Origin: Candidatus Lernaella stagnicola
GTDB lineage: Bacteria; Lernaellota; Lernaellaia; Lernaellales; Lernaellaceae
NCBI GenBank assembly: GCA_030765525.1
Contig: JAVCCK010000031.1
Span: 16,318 to 80,317, forward strand
Direction of reading: 5' to 3'
Length of the DNA: 64,000 nucleotides
Shown: positions 51,092-60,298 of the stretch, piece after piece
Layout of the letters: each line of letters begins with the position of its first letter
Position numbering within the stretch: the stretch's first letter is position 1
The notes under the pieces: generated by a model
Seen by the model: only the letters and a program-made list of their open reading frames with translations
Database searches by the model: none
What the model was told of the DNA's origin: nothing
Program-made: the position numbers and the translations under genes

Positions 51092-52287
51092 TCGACGGCT
51101 TGCTCTCCAAATCCAGCAAGTCGCTTGCGGACGATTTTCGCGACTCGATGGCCGCCCCAGATAGCGGCAACGGTCGCCGGAAGAAGAAAGCCAAAAAACG
51201 GACGGCGGCGCCCAAGGCTTCGCTGCTCGGCCGTAGCGTCTCGACGCCGGCGAAGCCGCGAAAGAAGAAGGCGGTCTCGCCGCCGGTGGAAGCGGTCGAA
51301 AGTAAGCCGAAGCCGAAAAAGCGAGCGCGTCGCCGGGGCGATAAAAAGCTCAACATTCTGATTACCGGTGTAACGACCAGTATCGGCCGCAACCTCGTCA
51401 TGCACCTGATTAATAACAAGAGGGTAGGGATCGTTCTCGGCGTCGCCCAACGCGACAAGCCCTACTACTTCAATGATTTGCCGAAAGACAAATTCATCTA
51501 CCGCCGCTGCAACATTCTCAAGCCGCGGGAACTGCGCAATCTGTTTTTATCCAGAGCGTTTCGCAACGCCCAGATCAACACCGTCGTACACCTGGCGTTC
51601 CACAACCAACCGCTTCGCGGCGAGGACATCCACCGGCTTAACGTCGAGGGCACACGCGACTTGCTCAAGAAGTGCATCGACACGCCCGGCATCGTCAAAT
51701 TCGTCTTCAAGGGTTCCGACGTCGTCTACAAGCTGACGCCGCACAATCCGATTTACCTGGACGAAAACGCGCCGCTCAATTTCGACCCGAATGTGGATCA
51801 GTGGATCAAAGACCGGGTCGACGCCGATATGATCTGCCGCAGCTTTATGGATAACCGGCGTGTAAAAATCGTCATTTTGCGCATGAGCAACATCATCGGC
51901 CGTAACATCAACGGGCAGTTCAACGCCTACTTCGATTCACGGCCCGTGATTAAAACTTTGGGCTTCAACCCCATGGTTAACCTGCTGCACATGAAGGATG
52001 TTATTCAGGCCATTACCTTGGCGCTGGAGAAAAACCTGCAGGGTATCTACAACATCGCCGGGCGCGACACCGCGCCGATTACGACGTTCACCCGCCTCAA
52101 TGGCCGGCGTTTGGTCAGCCTGCCTGAGCCGCTCATGTCTTCTTTTAATTGGATGCAACGCAAGCTGGGACTCACCCGGTACTACTACTCAGTCGACAAG
52201 GATCGGCAGAAGTACACCGCGTTGCTCGACATCTCCAAAGCGCAACGAGAACTCGGTTACCGGCCCGAAGGGCGCATCGAGTTTTAA
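51058..52287 (+). CDS. NAD-dependent epimerase/SDR protein with basic N-terminal tail
   Basis: 409 residues, start ATG 51058. Residues 1-95 are a Lys/Arg/Ser/Pro-rich, probably unstructured tail. The SDR begins at about 96 (KLNILITGVTTSIGRNLVMH); HLAFHNQP and NVEGTRDLLKKC follow. The usual YxxxK is not obvious: the region reads PIYLDENAPLNFDPNVDQWI and then KDRVDADM, so catalysis is doubtful. The tail could bind nucleic acid or membrane. Coupled to the PlsC-like gene. Confidence 0.75.
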   Translation: MAPSRKSKEKLIDGLLSKSSKSLADDFRDSMAAPDSGNGRRKKKAKKRTAAPKASLLGRSVSTPAKPRKKKAVSPPVEAVESKPKPKKRARRRGDKKLNILITGVTTSIGRNLVMHLINNKRVGIVLGVAQRDKPYYFNDLPKDKFIYRRCNILKPRELRNLFLSRAFRNAQINTVVHLAFHNQPLRGEDIHRLNVEGTRDLLKKCIDTPGIVKFVFKGSDVVYKLTPHNPIYLDENAPLNFDPNVDQWIKDRVDADMICRSFMDNRRVKIVILRMSNIIGRNINGQFNAYFDSRPVIKTLGFNPMVNLLHMKDVIQAITLALEKNLQGIYNIAGRDTAPITTFTRLNGRRLVSLPEPLMSSFNWMQRKLGLTRYYYSVDKDRQKYTALLDISKAQRELGYRPEGRIEF

Positions 52288-52345
52288 CCGGCGACGCGCC
52301 TTTGCCCGAACCCATTTAACGGTGGGAATGATTTCAGTCGCGGGG

Positions 52346-52774
52346 TCATTGTGCCTGGCGGCCGCCGACCAATTCGCCTTCGTAATAGAAGTCGTACCAC
52401 TGGCACGCGCGCACGGTCCACACGCCCTTCAGGACGTCATCTTCCATGGTCCCGGAAAAACGCATGTGACCCATTTCCGGGCAGCGCTGGTCGGTGAACG
52501 TTCCGTCGAAAACCAGGGTGTCACCGATCACCGCACCTTCGAAAGTCGAGTAGAAAACGCCGCGCGTTTCGCCGCTGTAGACGCCTTCGGCCTCGATGTT
52601 GAGCCTGACGTACATGTCGTCGCCCTCTTCATCCGGAGAGTCGTCGGCGAACACGTAATCGTACGCGTCCCAATCTTCCTTCGGGTGGTCGTAGGTGTAG
52701 CCGTTGAAATTCACGTCGCAAGCCACCGCGACCAGCAGAATTATGGCAACCGAAAGGCTTACTGCAAAACGCAT
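52346..52774 (-). CDS. Small lipoprotein
   Basis: 142 residues from ATG 52774, chosen for its GGAGG site over an upstream in-frame start. Lipobox LVAVAC at residues 14-19, then an acidic beta-rich body (EEGDDMYVRLNIEAEGVYSG, WTVRACQWYDFYYEGELV). No family recognised. It is divergent from the next gene, with a 122-base shared promoter gap, and convergent with the SDR gene. Confidence 0.7.
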   Translation of the reverse strand: MRFAVSLSVAIILLVAVACDVNFNGYTYDHPKEDWDAYDYVFADDSPDEEGDDMYVRLNIEAEGVYSGETRGVFYSTFEGAVIGDTLVFDGTFTDQRCPEMGHMRFSGTMEDDVLKGVWTVRACQWYDFYYEGELVGGRQAQ

Positions 52775-52896
52775 CGTTACCTCCGCAGAAAACGCGGTCA
52801 ACTTAAGCCATCGCCCGCCGTGCCGCAAGCGCCCTGGACATCGAGCGTGCGGCGCGGTATCCGGTAGCGACACACAGCCAACCAGGGAGAGAACCC

Positions 52897-53169
52897 ATGC
52901 GTAACCGTAAATCACAAGTCCTGTTGATTCTCGTGGCGATCTTGCTCGGTCTCAACGTGCTGGTTACCGTCGTCGACTGGTTCGTCGCCACGCCCGAAGC
53001 GCAGGCGAATATCGTGTCGGGCAAAAACTGGTTTACCACGACCAGCGAAGACGGCCACCGGGTGTATATGTGGCAGTACTGGAACAATGGAGTGGGCGAA
53101 CACGCCGAAGGACAGATCAAATACTACGGCGAGATCGCTGTCGGTGGGGAGTTCCAGGGGCCCAAGTGA
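52897..53169 (+). CDS. Small membrane-anchored protein
   Basis: 90 residues: basic start, one hydrophobic segment (VLLILVAILLGLNVLVTVVDW), then a hydrophilic periplasmic part (SGKNWFTTTSEDGHRVYMW). GGGAGAG precedes the ATG. Not recognised. It ends at a strong hairpin shared with the convergent ferredoxin gene. Confidence 0.65.
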   Translation: MRNRKSQVLLILVAILLGLNVLVTVVDWFVATPEAQANIVSGKNWFTTTSEDGHRVYMWQYWNNGVGEHAEGQIKYYGEIAVGGEFQGPK

Positions 53170-53184
53170 GCGTTAGTTAAAACG

Positions 53185-53221
53185 AACGACCGAACGGTCC
53201 GCGCGGGATCGTTCGGTCGTT
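53185..53221. terminator. Bidirectional terminator hairpin
   Basis: AACGACCGAAC (53185-53195) pairs with GTTCGGTCGTT (53211-53221), extendable inward. On the minus strand TTTT follows. It sits between the stops of convergent genes and serves both. Confidence 0.8.
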
Positions 53222-53246
53222 GATGAGCCGCAGCGAGGCGTTCCGG

Positions 53247-53417
<171 letters not shown>

Positions 53418-53478
53418 TTAACTCCTTCGTGGACGGTATGGCATGATAGTCTTCACGTGTGAGACCGGAAGCTTACAA

Positions 53479-53703
53479 CTAGGCGGTCACAACGGTGATG
53501 TTGGGATCAACTTCCTCACGCAGGGTTCGCTCGACGCCGAGTTTCAGCGTCATCTGGGCACCGGGGCAGCCCTTGCAGGCTCCCTGCAGCCGCACTTTGG
53601 CGGATTTGGTGTTTTCATCGAAATCAATAAGTTCGATATCGCCGCCATCCCGCTGCAGGAAGGGGCGGATTTTCTCGATGGTGGCTTCCACTTTTTCTTT
53701 CAT
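53479..53703 (-). CDS. NifU-like Fe-S scaffold protein
   Basis: 74 residues from ATG 53703 (GAGGAAG upstream); longer in-frame extensions overlap the promoter of the opposite gene. MKEKVEATIEKIRPFLQRDG start and CKGCPGA motif (CxxC) are the NifU C-terminal (Nfu) signature. It binds an iron-sulfur cluster and passes it to targets. Upstream of the ferredoxin on the same strand. Confidence 0.92.
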   Translation of the reverse strand: MKEKVEATIEKIRPFLQRDGGDIELIDFDENTKSAKVRLQGACKGCPGAQMTLKLGVERTLREEVDPNITVVTA

Positions 53704-53813
53704 GTTGTCTTCCTCGTGCCTGGTGGCAGATGCCTGATTAAACTTATCCATACCTCTAAGCATATGGATCGGGCGTGTCAAGCAGCTAGTGGTTGGATTG
53801 GGCGAAGTGTTCC

Positions 53814-53841
53814 TTGCCAACAGCCTCTCAATCACTATACT
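53814..53841 (+). promoter_or_regulatory. Sigma-70-like promoter
   Basis: TTGCCA, 16 bases, TATACT; start near 53848, 37 bases before the rhodanese gene. Confidence 0.6.
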
Positions 53842-53884
53842 TTTTTGAGATTCGGGCGTACCGGATAACGGCATGAGGTAGACA

Positions 53885-54379
53885 TTGTCAAACTGGAAGC
53901 ACACCATCATCACCGCCGCAATTATTGTCGCAGTCGCTTGCGTGTTCGCGCTGGCAACCAATGCCGCGCGCTCCGATGGTATTCCGTTGATTCGGCCGGA
54001 AATCGTCGCTTCGGATGCCAACGGGCCGATTATCTCGCTCGCTCGCGCCAAGGAGCTGTACGACCGGGGCGTGCCGTTCATCGATTCGCGTTCCCCTCAA
54101 GAGTACCGCGCCGGTCACATCCGGAACGCGCGGCTGCTTTTTTACTCTCACGTCGAGGAAGATTGGGAACTCGTGATGGCCGGCATCGCGCTAGCCGATG
54201 AAGTCGCCGTCTATTGCAGCGGGGAGGGGTGCAACAGCTCGTACCTCGTGGCCGACCACCTGATGAACGTCGGGTACGAAAAGGTATTCGTGTTTCACGG
54301 GGGCTGGCCGGAATGGTCGGCGGCGGGATACCCGGTGAACGGACAACGGCAAGAATTGCAGCTCTACAAGATGGAATAG
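53885..54379 (+). CDS. Membrane-anchored rhodanese-domain protein
   Basis: 164 residues, TTG start with GAGG upstream. N-terminal membrane segment (IITAAIIVAVACVFALATNA), then a rhodanese domain: FIDSRSPQEYRAGHIRNARL, active Cys in VYCSGEGCNSS near residue 115, and FVFHGGWPEWSAAGYPV. The domain faces the periplasm and may transfer sulfane sulfur. Directly followed by the MauE-like gene (no gap), a known pairing. Confidence 0.88.
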   Translation: MSNWKHTIITAAIIVAVACVFALATNAARSDGIPLIRPEIVASDANGPIISLARAKELYDRGVPFIDSRSPQEYRAGHIRNARLLFYSHVEEDWELVMAGIALADEVAVYCSGEGCNSSYLVADHLMNVGYEKVFVFHGGWPEWSAAGYPVNGQRQELQLYKME

Positions 54380-54856
54380 ATGAAGAAACTCCAAACCATA
54401 CTCATAAACCCCTGGCTTATCTTTCCCTTGCGATGGCTGATCGGCGGTCTGTTTTTGGTGGCGGCAGTACCGAAGATTATGGACCCGGACGCTTTTTCGC
54501 TCGCCGTGGACAACTACCGTTTCCTGCCCCGTCAGTTCGTTAATCTGTGGGCATTGTTCCTGCCGTGGACGGAATTATTCGTTGGCCTGTTCTTGGTGAT
54601 GGGACCCGGCGGGCGTCGACCCTTCCATCGGCTGACCGAAGCCGCAGCTTTGCTATCCGCGCTGATGTACTTCTCATTTTTTACGGCGCTATCCTGGGCG
54701 TTGGCGCATGGCTTCGATATTTCCTGTGGTTGTTTCCGGCCGGAAGGCGGCACGGACACGATTAGTTGGTTCTACTTGTTGCGTGATTCCTCTCTGTTCG
54801 TGGCCAGTCTGATCGTGATATCCTATCACCCTAAAATGGTGGCGAAAGCACAATGA
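54380..54856 (+). CDS. MauE/DoxX-type membrane protein
   Basis: 158 residues with four membrane segments (FPLRWLIGGLFLVAAVPKIM first). The loop FDISCGCF holds a CxC that MauE-type proteins use for thiol-disulfide exchange. The start lies directly at the rhodanese stop and the end overlaps the lipoprotein ATG (ATGA). A role in sulfur or disulfide transfer is plausible; the substrate is unknown. Confidence 0.82.
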   Translation: MKKLQTILINPWLIFPLRWLIGGLFLVAAVPKIMDPDAFSLAVDNYRFLPRQFVNLWALFLPWTELFVGLFLVMGPGGRRPFHRLTEAAALLSALMYFSFFTALSWALAHGFDISCGCFRPEGGTDTISWFYLLRDSSLFVASLIVISYHPKMVAKAQ

Positions 54857-55248
54857 AACGTTCGACTATTTGGTATTGGGCGGTTCTCGGCGCGTGGTTG
54901 CTGGTGGCTCTGGTGGGCGTGTTCGCCTGTAGTAGCGACGATGACGACGACGATGACGATTTCGATTTCGGCGACGACGACGCCTCCGGGGACGATGACG
55001 ACGACAACGCCTCCACCGGTGATTGCGCGGACTATGCGGATGAGTTTTTCGGCGAAACAGGTTGCTTTCCCGACAACGGCATCTACTTATCGACGCTGCA
55101 AATGTGTCAAGACGTGGAGGAAAGCGGCAGCGCGAACGTGCAGGATTTCTTCCTATGCCTGGCGGGCATCGATTGCGACGCCTTCGCGGAATTGATCGAA
55201 CTGTACGACGCGATCACTTTCTGCTTCGACCAGTTGCCGAGCAGCTAA
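54853..55248 (+). CDS. Asp-rich small lipoprotein
   Basis: 131 residues. Membrane start (WYWAVLGAWLLVALVGVFAC) with lipobox GVFAC, then two Asp stretches (SSDDDDDDDDFDFGDDDA, GDDDDDNA) like the other window lipoproteins, and a small domain with six Cys (about residues 57-125, CADYADEFFGETGC). Coupled to the MauE-like gene, so a disulfide-dependent partner is possible. Convergent stop with the next gene shares CTAA. Confidence 0.75.
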   Translation: MKRSTIWYWAVLGAWLLVALVGVFACSSDDDDDDDDFDFGDDDASGDDDDDNASTGDCADYADEFFGETGCFPDNGIYLSTLQMCQDVEESGSANVQDFFLCLAGIDCDAFAELIELYDAITFCFDQLPSS

Positions 55249-56750
55249 AGCCGCGATACGCCGGCCAGTGCATACACTTCAATCGTGTGCATCCGCCCGC
55301 GCTTGCCGTAGGGACCCCGGTCGTGGGCGACGCGCGGCAGCGCCTGCAGCAACCCGCCCCATTCCGGATGCGCGGCCTGTTGTTCGTCCTCCACACACAG
55401 CACCAACCAACGCGCGCCGCGATCGATGTACGTGCGTAACGTGTCCGGCTTCAGCGAGCGGTCGTGCCACCCCCGCCGATGCGCCGCGTAGATCGCCTGG
55501 TTCTTGCGCGTCACGCCGGGGTCGATCACGAGGATCAAATCGTCATGTCGGCTGACTTCGCGCACGAGCTGCCCGGCCCGGTGGCTGGATAGGTCGAGAC
55601 GAAACGCGCTGCGTACGTACAGAGTCGACCACGCTGCGAACGCGATGAGGATCAGCGCGACGAAACGGCGGTCCAGACGACCGGCCAACTCGCCCAGGCC
55701 GATGCCCGCCAACGCCGCAAACACCGGTAAGAAGGGAAGCTGGTAGTAATCGTGCATCCGGTTGCCGTCGCGCACCAGCAGTAGGTATGCGAATGCGGCC
55801 AACAACCAAGCCGCTGCCACCCCGCATCGACGCCGCGAGGCGGGCCACACCAGCGCAATACCCGCCAGTAATGCCACGACGGGAGTGGCCATCTGATCGA
55901 AAACCCGAGCCTGCAATTTGAACCAGAACGCGCCGCTCCATAGCAGCGAGATCGGCCCCCAAAGATGTTCGGCGGTCAACGGATTGCCGCCTTCGGTGAC
56001 GTTGCCCAACGTGCCCACACCGGCCGCGTGCCAGACCCAAAGCAGCGGCGGACCGACCGCGACGACGGCAAAAACGGTCAGCCGCCAGTCGATCAACGAT
56101 TTCCAACCGCCGCGGGCGATCTGCAAAACCAGCAAGGCCAAGCCGACGTGCAACGCGAAGGGCTTGAACAATCCGGCGAGCATCACGGCGAGCGCCGCAG
56201 TAAGAAGGGTGCGCGTCGATCCGGTGCGCAGCCAGGCGTCGTAACGTTCGACCGCCGCCACGAGCATCGCCACCATCCACATGTCGGACATGATGGCCCG
56301 GCCGTAAAACCAACCGAATGGCGATATCAAAAAGAAGAACGCCGCAAACACGCCGGCGGCCTCATCCGCGTTGCGACGCACGAGGCGATACAGCCACCAC
56401 GCGCCGAGCAGCGACGCCGCGATGGAAAGCAGCCGCGCGAGCGCTTCGTAGGGGCCGAAAAAGCGGGCGAGCAGGGCCGCGGCGACGTGGTACAGCGGCG
56501 CTTCCTCGGCTTCGACGCGCGGGCCGGTATCGGCGCCCTCCAGCACGTCCCATTGCGGATGCAGCGGGTCGATGCCTTCTTCGACGAAGTGTCGAATCAC
56601 CGTAGCCGCGCTGACTTGGTTCCACGAGTGCCGGTCGGCGATGGGGGCGGTCAGGTTCCACAACCGCACGATGAAACCAATCGCCAAAACAACGAGCAAG
56701 GCGCGCCGCGCGAAATCCGGATCACTGCGCAGGCGTTGCAGCCAGGTCAT
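55245..56750 (-). CDS. GT-C (PMT/ArnT-type) glycosyltransferase
   Basis: 501 residues with about ten membrane segments. The N-terminal loop RHSWNQVSAATVIRHFVEEG carries acidic residues used by GT-C enzymes for a lipid-linked sugar donor. Third gene of a coupled operon: GT2, flippase-like, GT-C, all overlapping by ATGA. It would add sugars from undecaprenyl-phosphate on the periplasmic side. Confidence 0.85.
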   Translation of the reverse strand: MTWLQRLRSDPDFARRALLVVLAIGFIVRLWNLTAPIADRHSWNQVSAATVIRHFVEEGIDPLHPQWDVLEGADTGPRVEAEEAPLYHVAAALLARFFGPYEALARLLSIAASLLGAWWLYRLVRRNADEAAGVFAAFFFLISPFGWFYGRAIMSDMWMVAMLVAAVERYDAWLRTGSTRTLLTAALAVMLAGLFKPFALHVGLALLVLQIARGGWKSLIDWRLTVFAVVAVGPPLLWVWHAAGVGTLGNVTEGGNPLTAEHLWGPISLLWSGAFWFKLQARVFDQMATPVVALLAGIALVWPASRRRCGVAAAWLLAAFAYLLLVRDGNRMHDYYQLPFLPVFAALAGIGLGELAGRLDRRFVALILIAFAAWSTLYVRSAFRLDLSSHRAGQLVREVSRHDDLILVIDPGVTRKNQAIYAAHRRGWHDRSLKPDTLRTYIDRGARWLVLCVEDEQQAAHPEWGGLLQALPRVAHDRGPYGKRGRMHTIEVYALAGVSRL

Positions 56751-57730
56751 GTTCCGCTGCCTTCCCCGGTGTCATCATCCGGCGGGACCGGCGGTCGATG
56801 GCGTACCGTCAACATCGCGCCGACGAGTTCGTTGCCGGTCCACTGCAGACGCCCCAACACGGCGGCGGCGCCCGCGACGGCCAGCGGCACGCCCCACAGG
56901 GTCAGCAACGCGGTCAGCACGCCTTCCCGAATGCCGATACCCCCGGGCGTGATGAACGATAGGAAGCCGACCGCCCAGGAAACGGTGAACGCGGCCACGA
57001 TTTTGAATGCCAGGGCGTTGTCATCGATGCCGAGGGACACCATCAGCAGCCAAGCCGACAGTGCGTACAGGCCCCATCCCACCACGTACCCCATGCCCAG
57101 CAGCAGCATCCGGCCGTAGGTGATCTCAAAGTGTACGGGCTCCCGCTTCACCATGCGCAGGCCGCGGTTGACGACCCACTGCAACAGCCGCGGGTGCATA
57201 CCCACGAAGGTCGCCGGCACTAGCGCCAGCACGACCCAGCGCAACGAACGGCCGTCGCCGAACCAGTGAATTTTATCCGCCAGCATGTCCCACACGCTCG
57301 CGGGGAAACCGATCGACGACAGCAGCGCCACGAGCACCGCCGCGCCGGTCATCAGCGCCAGTTCAAGATAGATGGCCATCATCGTGCGGGTGAGTGTGAC
57401 TCCCCGCCGCTTGAGTAAGGTGTAACGCATCAGCGGCAGCATCACACGACCGGGCACGTATTTGGCGACCTGGCTCGTGTACCAAACCGCTTGCGCTTCC
57501 CAAAAGGGCACCGGCCCCGCCACGCCGCTTAGGATCACCGACCAACAGGCGGATTGCTGAAAAAACTGCGCGAGCACCAGCAGCGTCGAAAGCAAAAAGG
57601 GCAGGACGTGAAACGCGAACTCTACGTCGCGCAACTTGTTCGCGTTGCGGTAAATCGCCAGTGTCAGAAACACGAGAATGGCCGCGACGACGACGGCCTT
57701 GAAGGCGGTTTTCAGATACGGTTTTTTCAT
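56747..57730 (-). CDS. Lysylphosphatidylglycerol-synthase/UPF0104-type flippase
   Basis: 327 residues, about eight membrane segments (LLSTLLVLAQFFQQSACWSV, PGGIGIREGVLTALLTLWG). GIGIREG is typical of the UPF0104 membrane family. Such proteins are found with undecaprenyl-P glycosyltransferases and may move lipid-linked sugars across the membrane. Overlaps both neighbours. Confidence 0.85.
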   Translation of the reverse strand: MKKPYLKTAFKAVVVAAILVFLTLAIYRNANKLRDVEFAFHVLPFLLSTLLVLAQFFQQSACWSVILSGVAGPVPFWEAQAVWYTSQVAKYVPGRVMLPLMRYTLLKRRGVTLTRTMMAIYLELALMTGAAVLVALLSSIGFPASVWDMLADKIHWFGDGRSLRWVVLALVPATFVGMHPRLLQWVVNRGLRMVKREPVHFEITYGRMLLLGMGYVVGWGLYALSAWLLMVSLGIDDNALAFKIVAAFTVSWAVGFLSFITPGGIGIREGVLTALLTLWGVPLAVAGAAAVLGRLQWTGNELVGAMLTVRHRPPVPPDDDTGEGSGT

Positions 57731-58665
57731 TCGAGTCGCTGGCGTATCGAATACCCGGGACGCGATCCGGCGCTGATACGCGTGAACATCTCACCGAGCA
57801 GACCCAAGGAAATGAACTGAATCCCCATGATGACAAACAGCACGCCGAACATCAGCAACGGGCGGTTGCCGATGGGGCGCATACCCATGAACCACAGCGC
57901 GGTGAGATAGAGCAGAATCGCCGCGCCGATTCCCGAGAAAGTGAAACCCGCCGCGCCGAACAAATGCGCCGGTCGCCTGAAATAGCGCGTCAGGAAAAGC
58001 ACCGTCAACAAATCGGCCGCGCCGCGGGTGAAACGCTCGATGCCGTACTTGCTTTTGCCCGCGTGCCGCGCGTGATGTTTGACCGGTATCTCGCCCACGC
58101 GGAAGCGATACTCCGCCGCCAGCGCCGGCAGGAAGCGGTGCATCTCGCCGTATACGTCGATCGCCTCGATCACCTCGCGCCGGTAGCATTTAAAGCCGCA
58201 GTTGAAATCATGCAGCGGCACCCCGGTGGCCACCCGCGTGAACCAATTGAACACCTTGCTCGGCAAGGTTTTACCCAGCGGATCGTGCCGCACTTTCTTC
58301 CACCCCGAAACGAGGTCGTAACCTTCGTCGAGCTTGGCGAGAAACGCGGGGATCTCCTCCGGGTCGTCCTGCAGATCCGCGTCCATCGTAAAAACGATTT
58401 GCCCCCGCGCCTCGGTGAACCCGGCCGACAGCGCCGCGCTCTTGCCGAAATTGCCGCGGAAACGAACGACCCGCACGTGCTCGCGATCCTCGCCGTGCAA
58501 CTGTTCGAGAACCGAAAAAGAATCGTCGCGGGAACCGTCATCGATAAACAAAATCTCGTACGGGCGGCCCACGTCGGCCAGTACCGCACTCAGGCGTTCG
58601 TGCAACGGGCGAAGGTTTTCTTGCTCGTCAAACAACGGCACAAGGATCGTAATCTCAACGGCCAC
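57727..58665 (-). CDS. GT2 glycosyltransferase, polyprenyl-P-sugar synthase type
   Basis: 312 residues. N-terminal GT-A domain: ILVPLFDEQENLRPLHERL, FIDDGSRDDSF, and DxD motif in TMDADLQDDPEE near residue 92. Two membrane helices near the end (FTFSGIGAAILLYLTALWFM and LLMFGVLFVIMGIQFISLGL) match DPM1/GtrB-type enzymes that make undecaprenyl-phosphate sugars. First gene of the operon. Confidence 0.93.
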   Translation of the reverse strand: MAVEITILVPLFDEQENLRPLHERLSAVLADVGRPYEILFIDDGSRDDSFSVLEQLHGEDREHVRVVRFRGNFGKSAALSAGFTEARGQIVFTMDADLQDDPEEIPAFLAKLDEGYDLVSGWKKVRHDPLGKTLPSKVFNWFTRVATGVPLHDFNCGFKCYRREVIEAIDVYGEMHRFLPALAAEYRFRVGEIPVKHHARHAGKSKYGIERFTRGAADLLTVLFLTRYFRRPAHLFGAAGFTFSGIGAAILLYLTALWFMGMRPIGNRPLLMFGVLFVIMGIQFISLGLLGEMFTRISAGSRPGYSIRQRLE

Positions 58666-58760
58666 GCGCGTTTCCTTTCTTCACCAGGAGTTGCCGATGA
58701 ATTAGCACGATTACCAACCCAATTCAACAAACCACCCGCCAGGCTGAGCCTGGACCCGAA

Positions 58761-58821
58761 ACCGCGTGCATCCGACGACTATGCCGTCACGGCGACCGGC
58801 GTCTTCGCCGCCTTGGCGAGC
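58761..58821. repeat. 61-base dispersed repeat, copy 1
   Basis: 52 of 61 bases match copy 2 at 63555-63615, with the last 30 bases identical. It contains a CGCC/GGCG stem. The rest of the 58666-59049 gap holds a GC-rich stretch (58850-58890) and a GGGGTCAGG box (58918) of unknown role. Confidence 0.85.
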
Positions 58822-59049
58822 CCGAGCATTACGTAAGGGCTCACGCATCACGTAGGGGCGGGCCCCCGCGCCCGGCAACGGGGCGTCGGACCAACAGAAT
58901 CAGTGGTACCGTAACTGGGGTCAGGTCACGGGCACAGAGTATCTCAATTCTTAGAATAATAACAAAAATGACCGCGCGGCCTTTTGGAGCGTTTTTCCGG
59001 GCACTTGGGGCATCTGGCACTGCGTCGTTTTCTTGGCTAAGATGCGCTC

Positions 59050-60136
59050 ATGCGACTTCGGTGGTTATTGATAGGCGTTTTGACGCTGGTTTTCGCGGCG
59101 GCTTGCCGTTCGCCGGAGGCTCCCCCGGCACCGCCGCCGACCGTGCCGACCGTGCCGACCGCGCCGGTGGCTGCGCCCGTCGTCGATGACGCGCGCGCCG
59201 GATTACCTTGCGTTTATCGACTCGGAATACCAGCGTTTTTTGGCTTCGGCCCCCACCGAGCCCAGCGCCGTGCGCAGACGGATGCTCGCCTTGCTCGGCC
59301 TTGCCGAGCGGTGGCAAGCCCGCGCGAAAACGCCGCTTTTCATCGTGGACACCGACTCGGGCTACGTGATGCGCGACACCGTCCTGCGCGGGACGGCGGT
59401 GGCTGTCGGTCGCCCAGTCCGCCCCAACGGCGATGTGGTGGTTTTTGCCCTCGGCCACGGTGAAAACGGCGCGACGGCGTTAGAGTCCCGCATCGCAAAG
59501 GCCTTGCTGGACGGGGGGTTTGTCGTGTTCGCCCCCGATCTACCCGCTTGCGACCCGGCCCACGGCGTCGATGAAGCCGTCGCCGCCGACCGCCTGGCGC
59601 TGGGTGGTTTCACGCTGACGGGCATGCGCCTTTACCACCTGACGCGGGCCGTCGACCTGGCAATTTACGCCGAAAAACCGAATCAACTCTTCGTCGTGGG
59701 CCACTCGGTGGGCGGCAAGTCGGGCGTTGTGATCATCGACGCCCAAACGAACGCGAAAAGCCCGCCGTCGACCGGTGAGGAAACGTTGGCGATTTTGCAC
59801 CGCATCAAGCGTGACACCCACGTGCCCCGGCGTCCGCTCGAATTGATCGGCCGCACCGTGCCGGGCATGGAAGTGCTGCAAGTGCTTGCTTTGCATCGGT
59901 ATTTGCGGACCCAGCCCGACATCGACGCCGGACAAATCCGCCTTTCCCCGCGCCTCGGTCAGCGAGACGGCGACCCGGTCGGATCCACCTGGTGGGCCGC
60001 GATGCTCGAACCATCCCTGGGCCAAGCGGTCGTGCTGCGGCCGACATCGCCGGACGCGTTGGCGTCGGGTCGCGTGGACGCGATCGTCCCCGGTCTGGCG
60101 GCGTTGGGGATGGCCTGCGAGTTGCGCCTAGAATAG
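59050..60136 (+). pseudogene. Frameshifted lipoprotein alpha/beta hydrolase
   Basis: Two reading frames make one protein. Frame one (from 59050) encodes a lipoprotein signal (LLIGVLTLVFAAAC) and Pro-rich linker; frame two (to 60136) encodes a hydrolase with GHSVGG (GxSxG) near its middle and FVVFAPDLPACDP. They meet in a (CG)4 tract at 59190-59197: one base less or two more would join them as ...VVDDARA-PDYLAF. Downstream-frame translation from ATG 59186 has no ribosome binding site, so as read the gene is off or broken. Confidence 0.7.
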
Positions 60137-60298
60137 CGCGTAGAGAAAGGGCGAGAGCACGGCGCTTTCGGCGAAGAAGATCAAGCCCGCCAGCAGTAGC
60201 AACACCACGAGAATCGGCGTCATCCAAACGAGTTTGCGGCGGCGCACGAAGTAAACGAATTCACTGAGGAATCGACGCCACCCAAAATACTCGCTCAT
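60128..60298 (-). CDS. DUF5989 small membrane protein
   Basis: 56 residues from ATG 60298, overlapping the SGNH stop (ATGA). MSEYFGWRRFLSEFVYFVRR start, one hydrophobic segment (MTPILVVLLLLAGLIFFAES) and PFLYALF end match the DUF5989 family, often found next to SGNH hydrolases and carbamoyltransferases. Function unknown. Confidence 0.85.
   Translation of the reverse strand: MSEYFGWRRFLSEFVYFVRRRKLVWMTPILVVLLLLAGLIFFAESAVLSPFLYALF

Noticed and set aside
58850-58930. Attachment site or transposon end in the GC-rich gap with a GGGGTCAGG box
   Set aside because: No integrase, transposase or target duplication is visible nearby.
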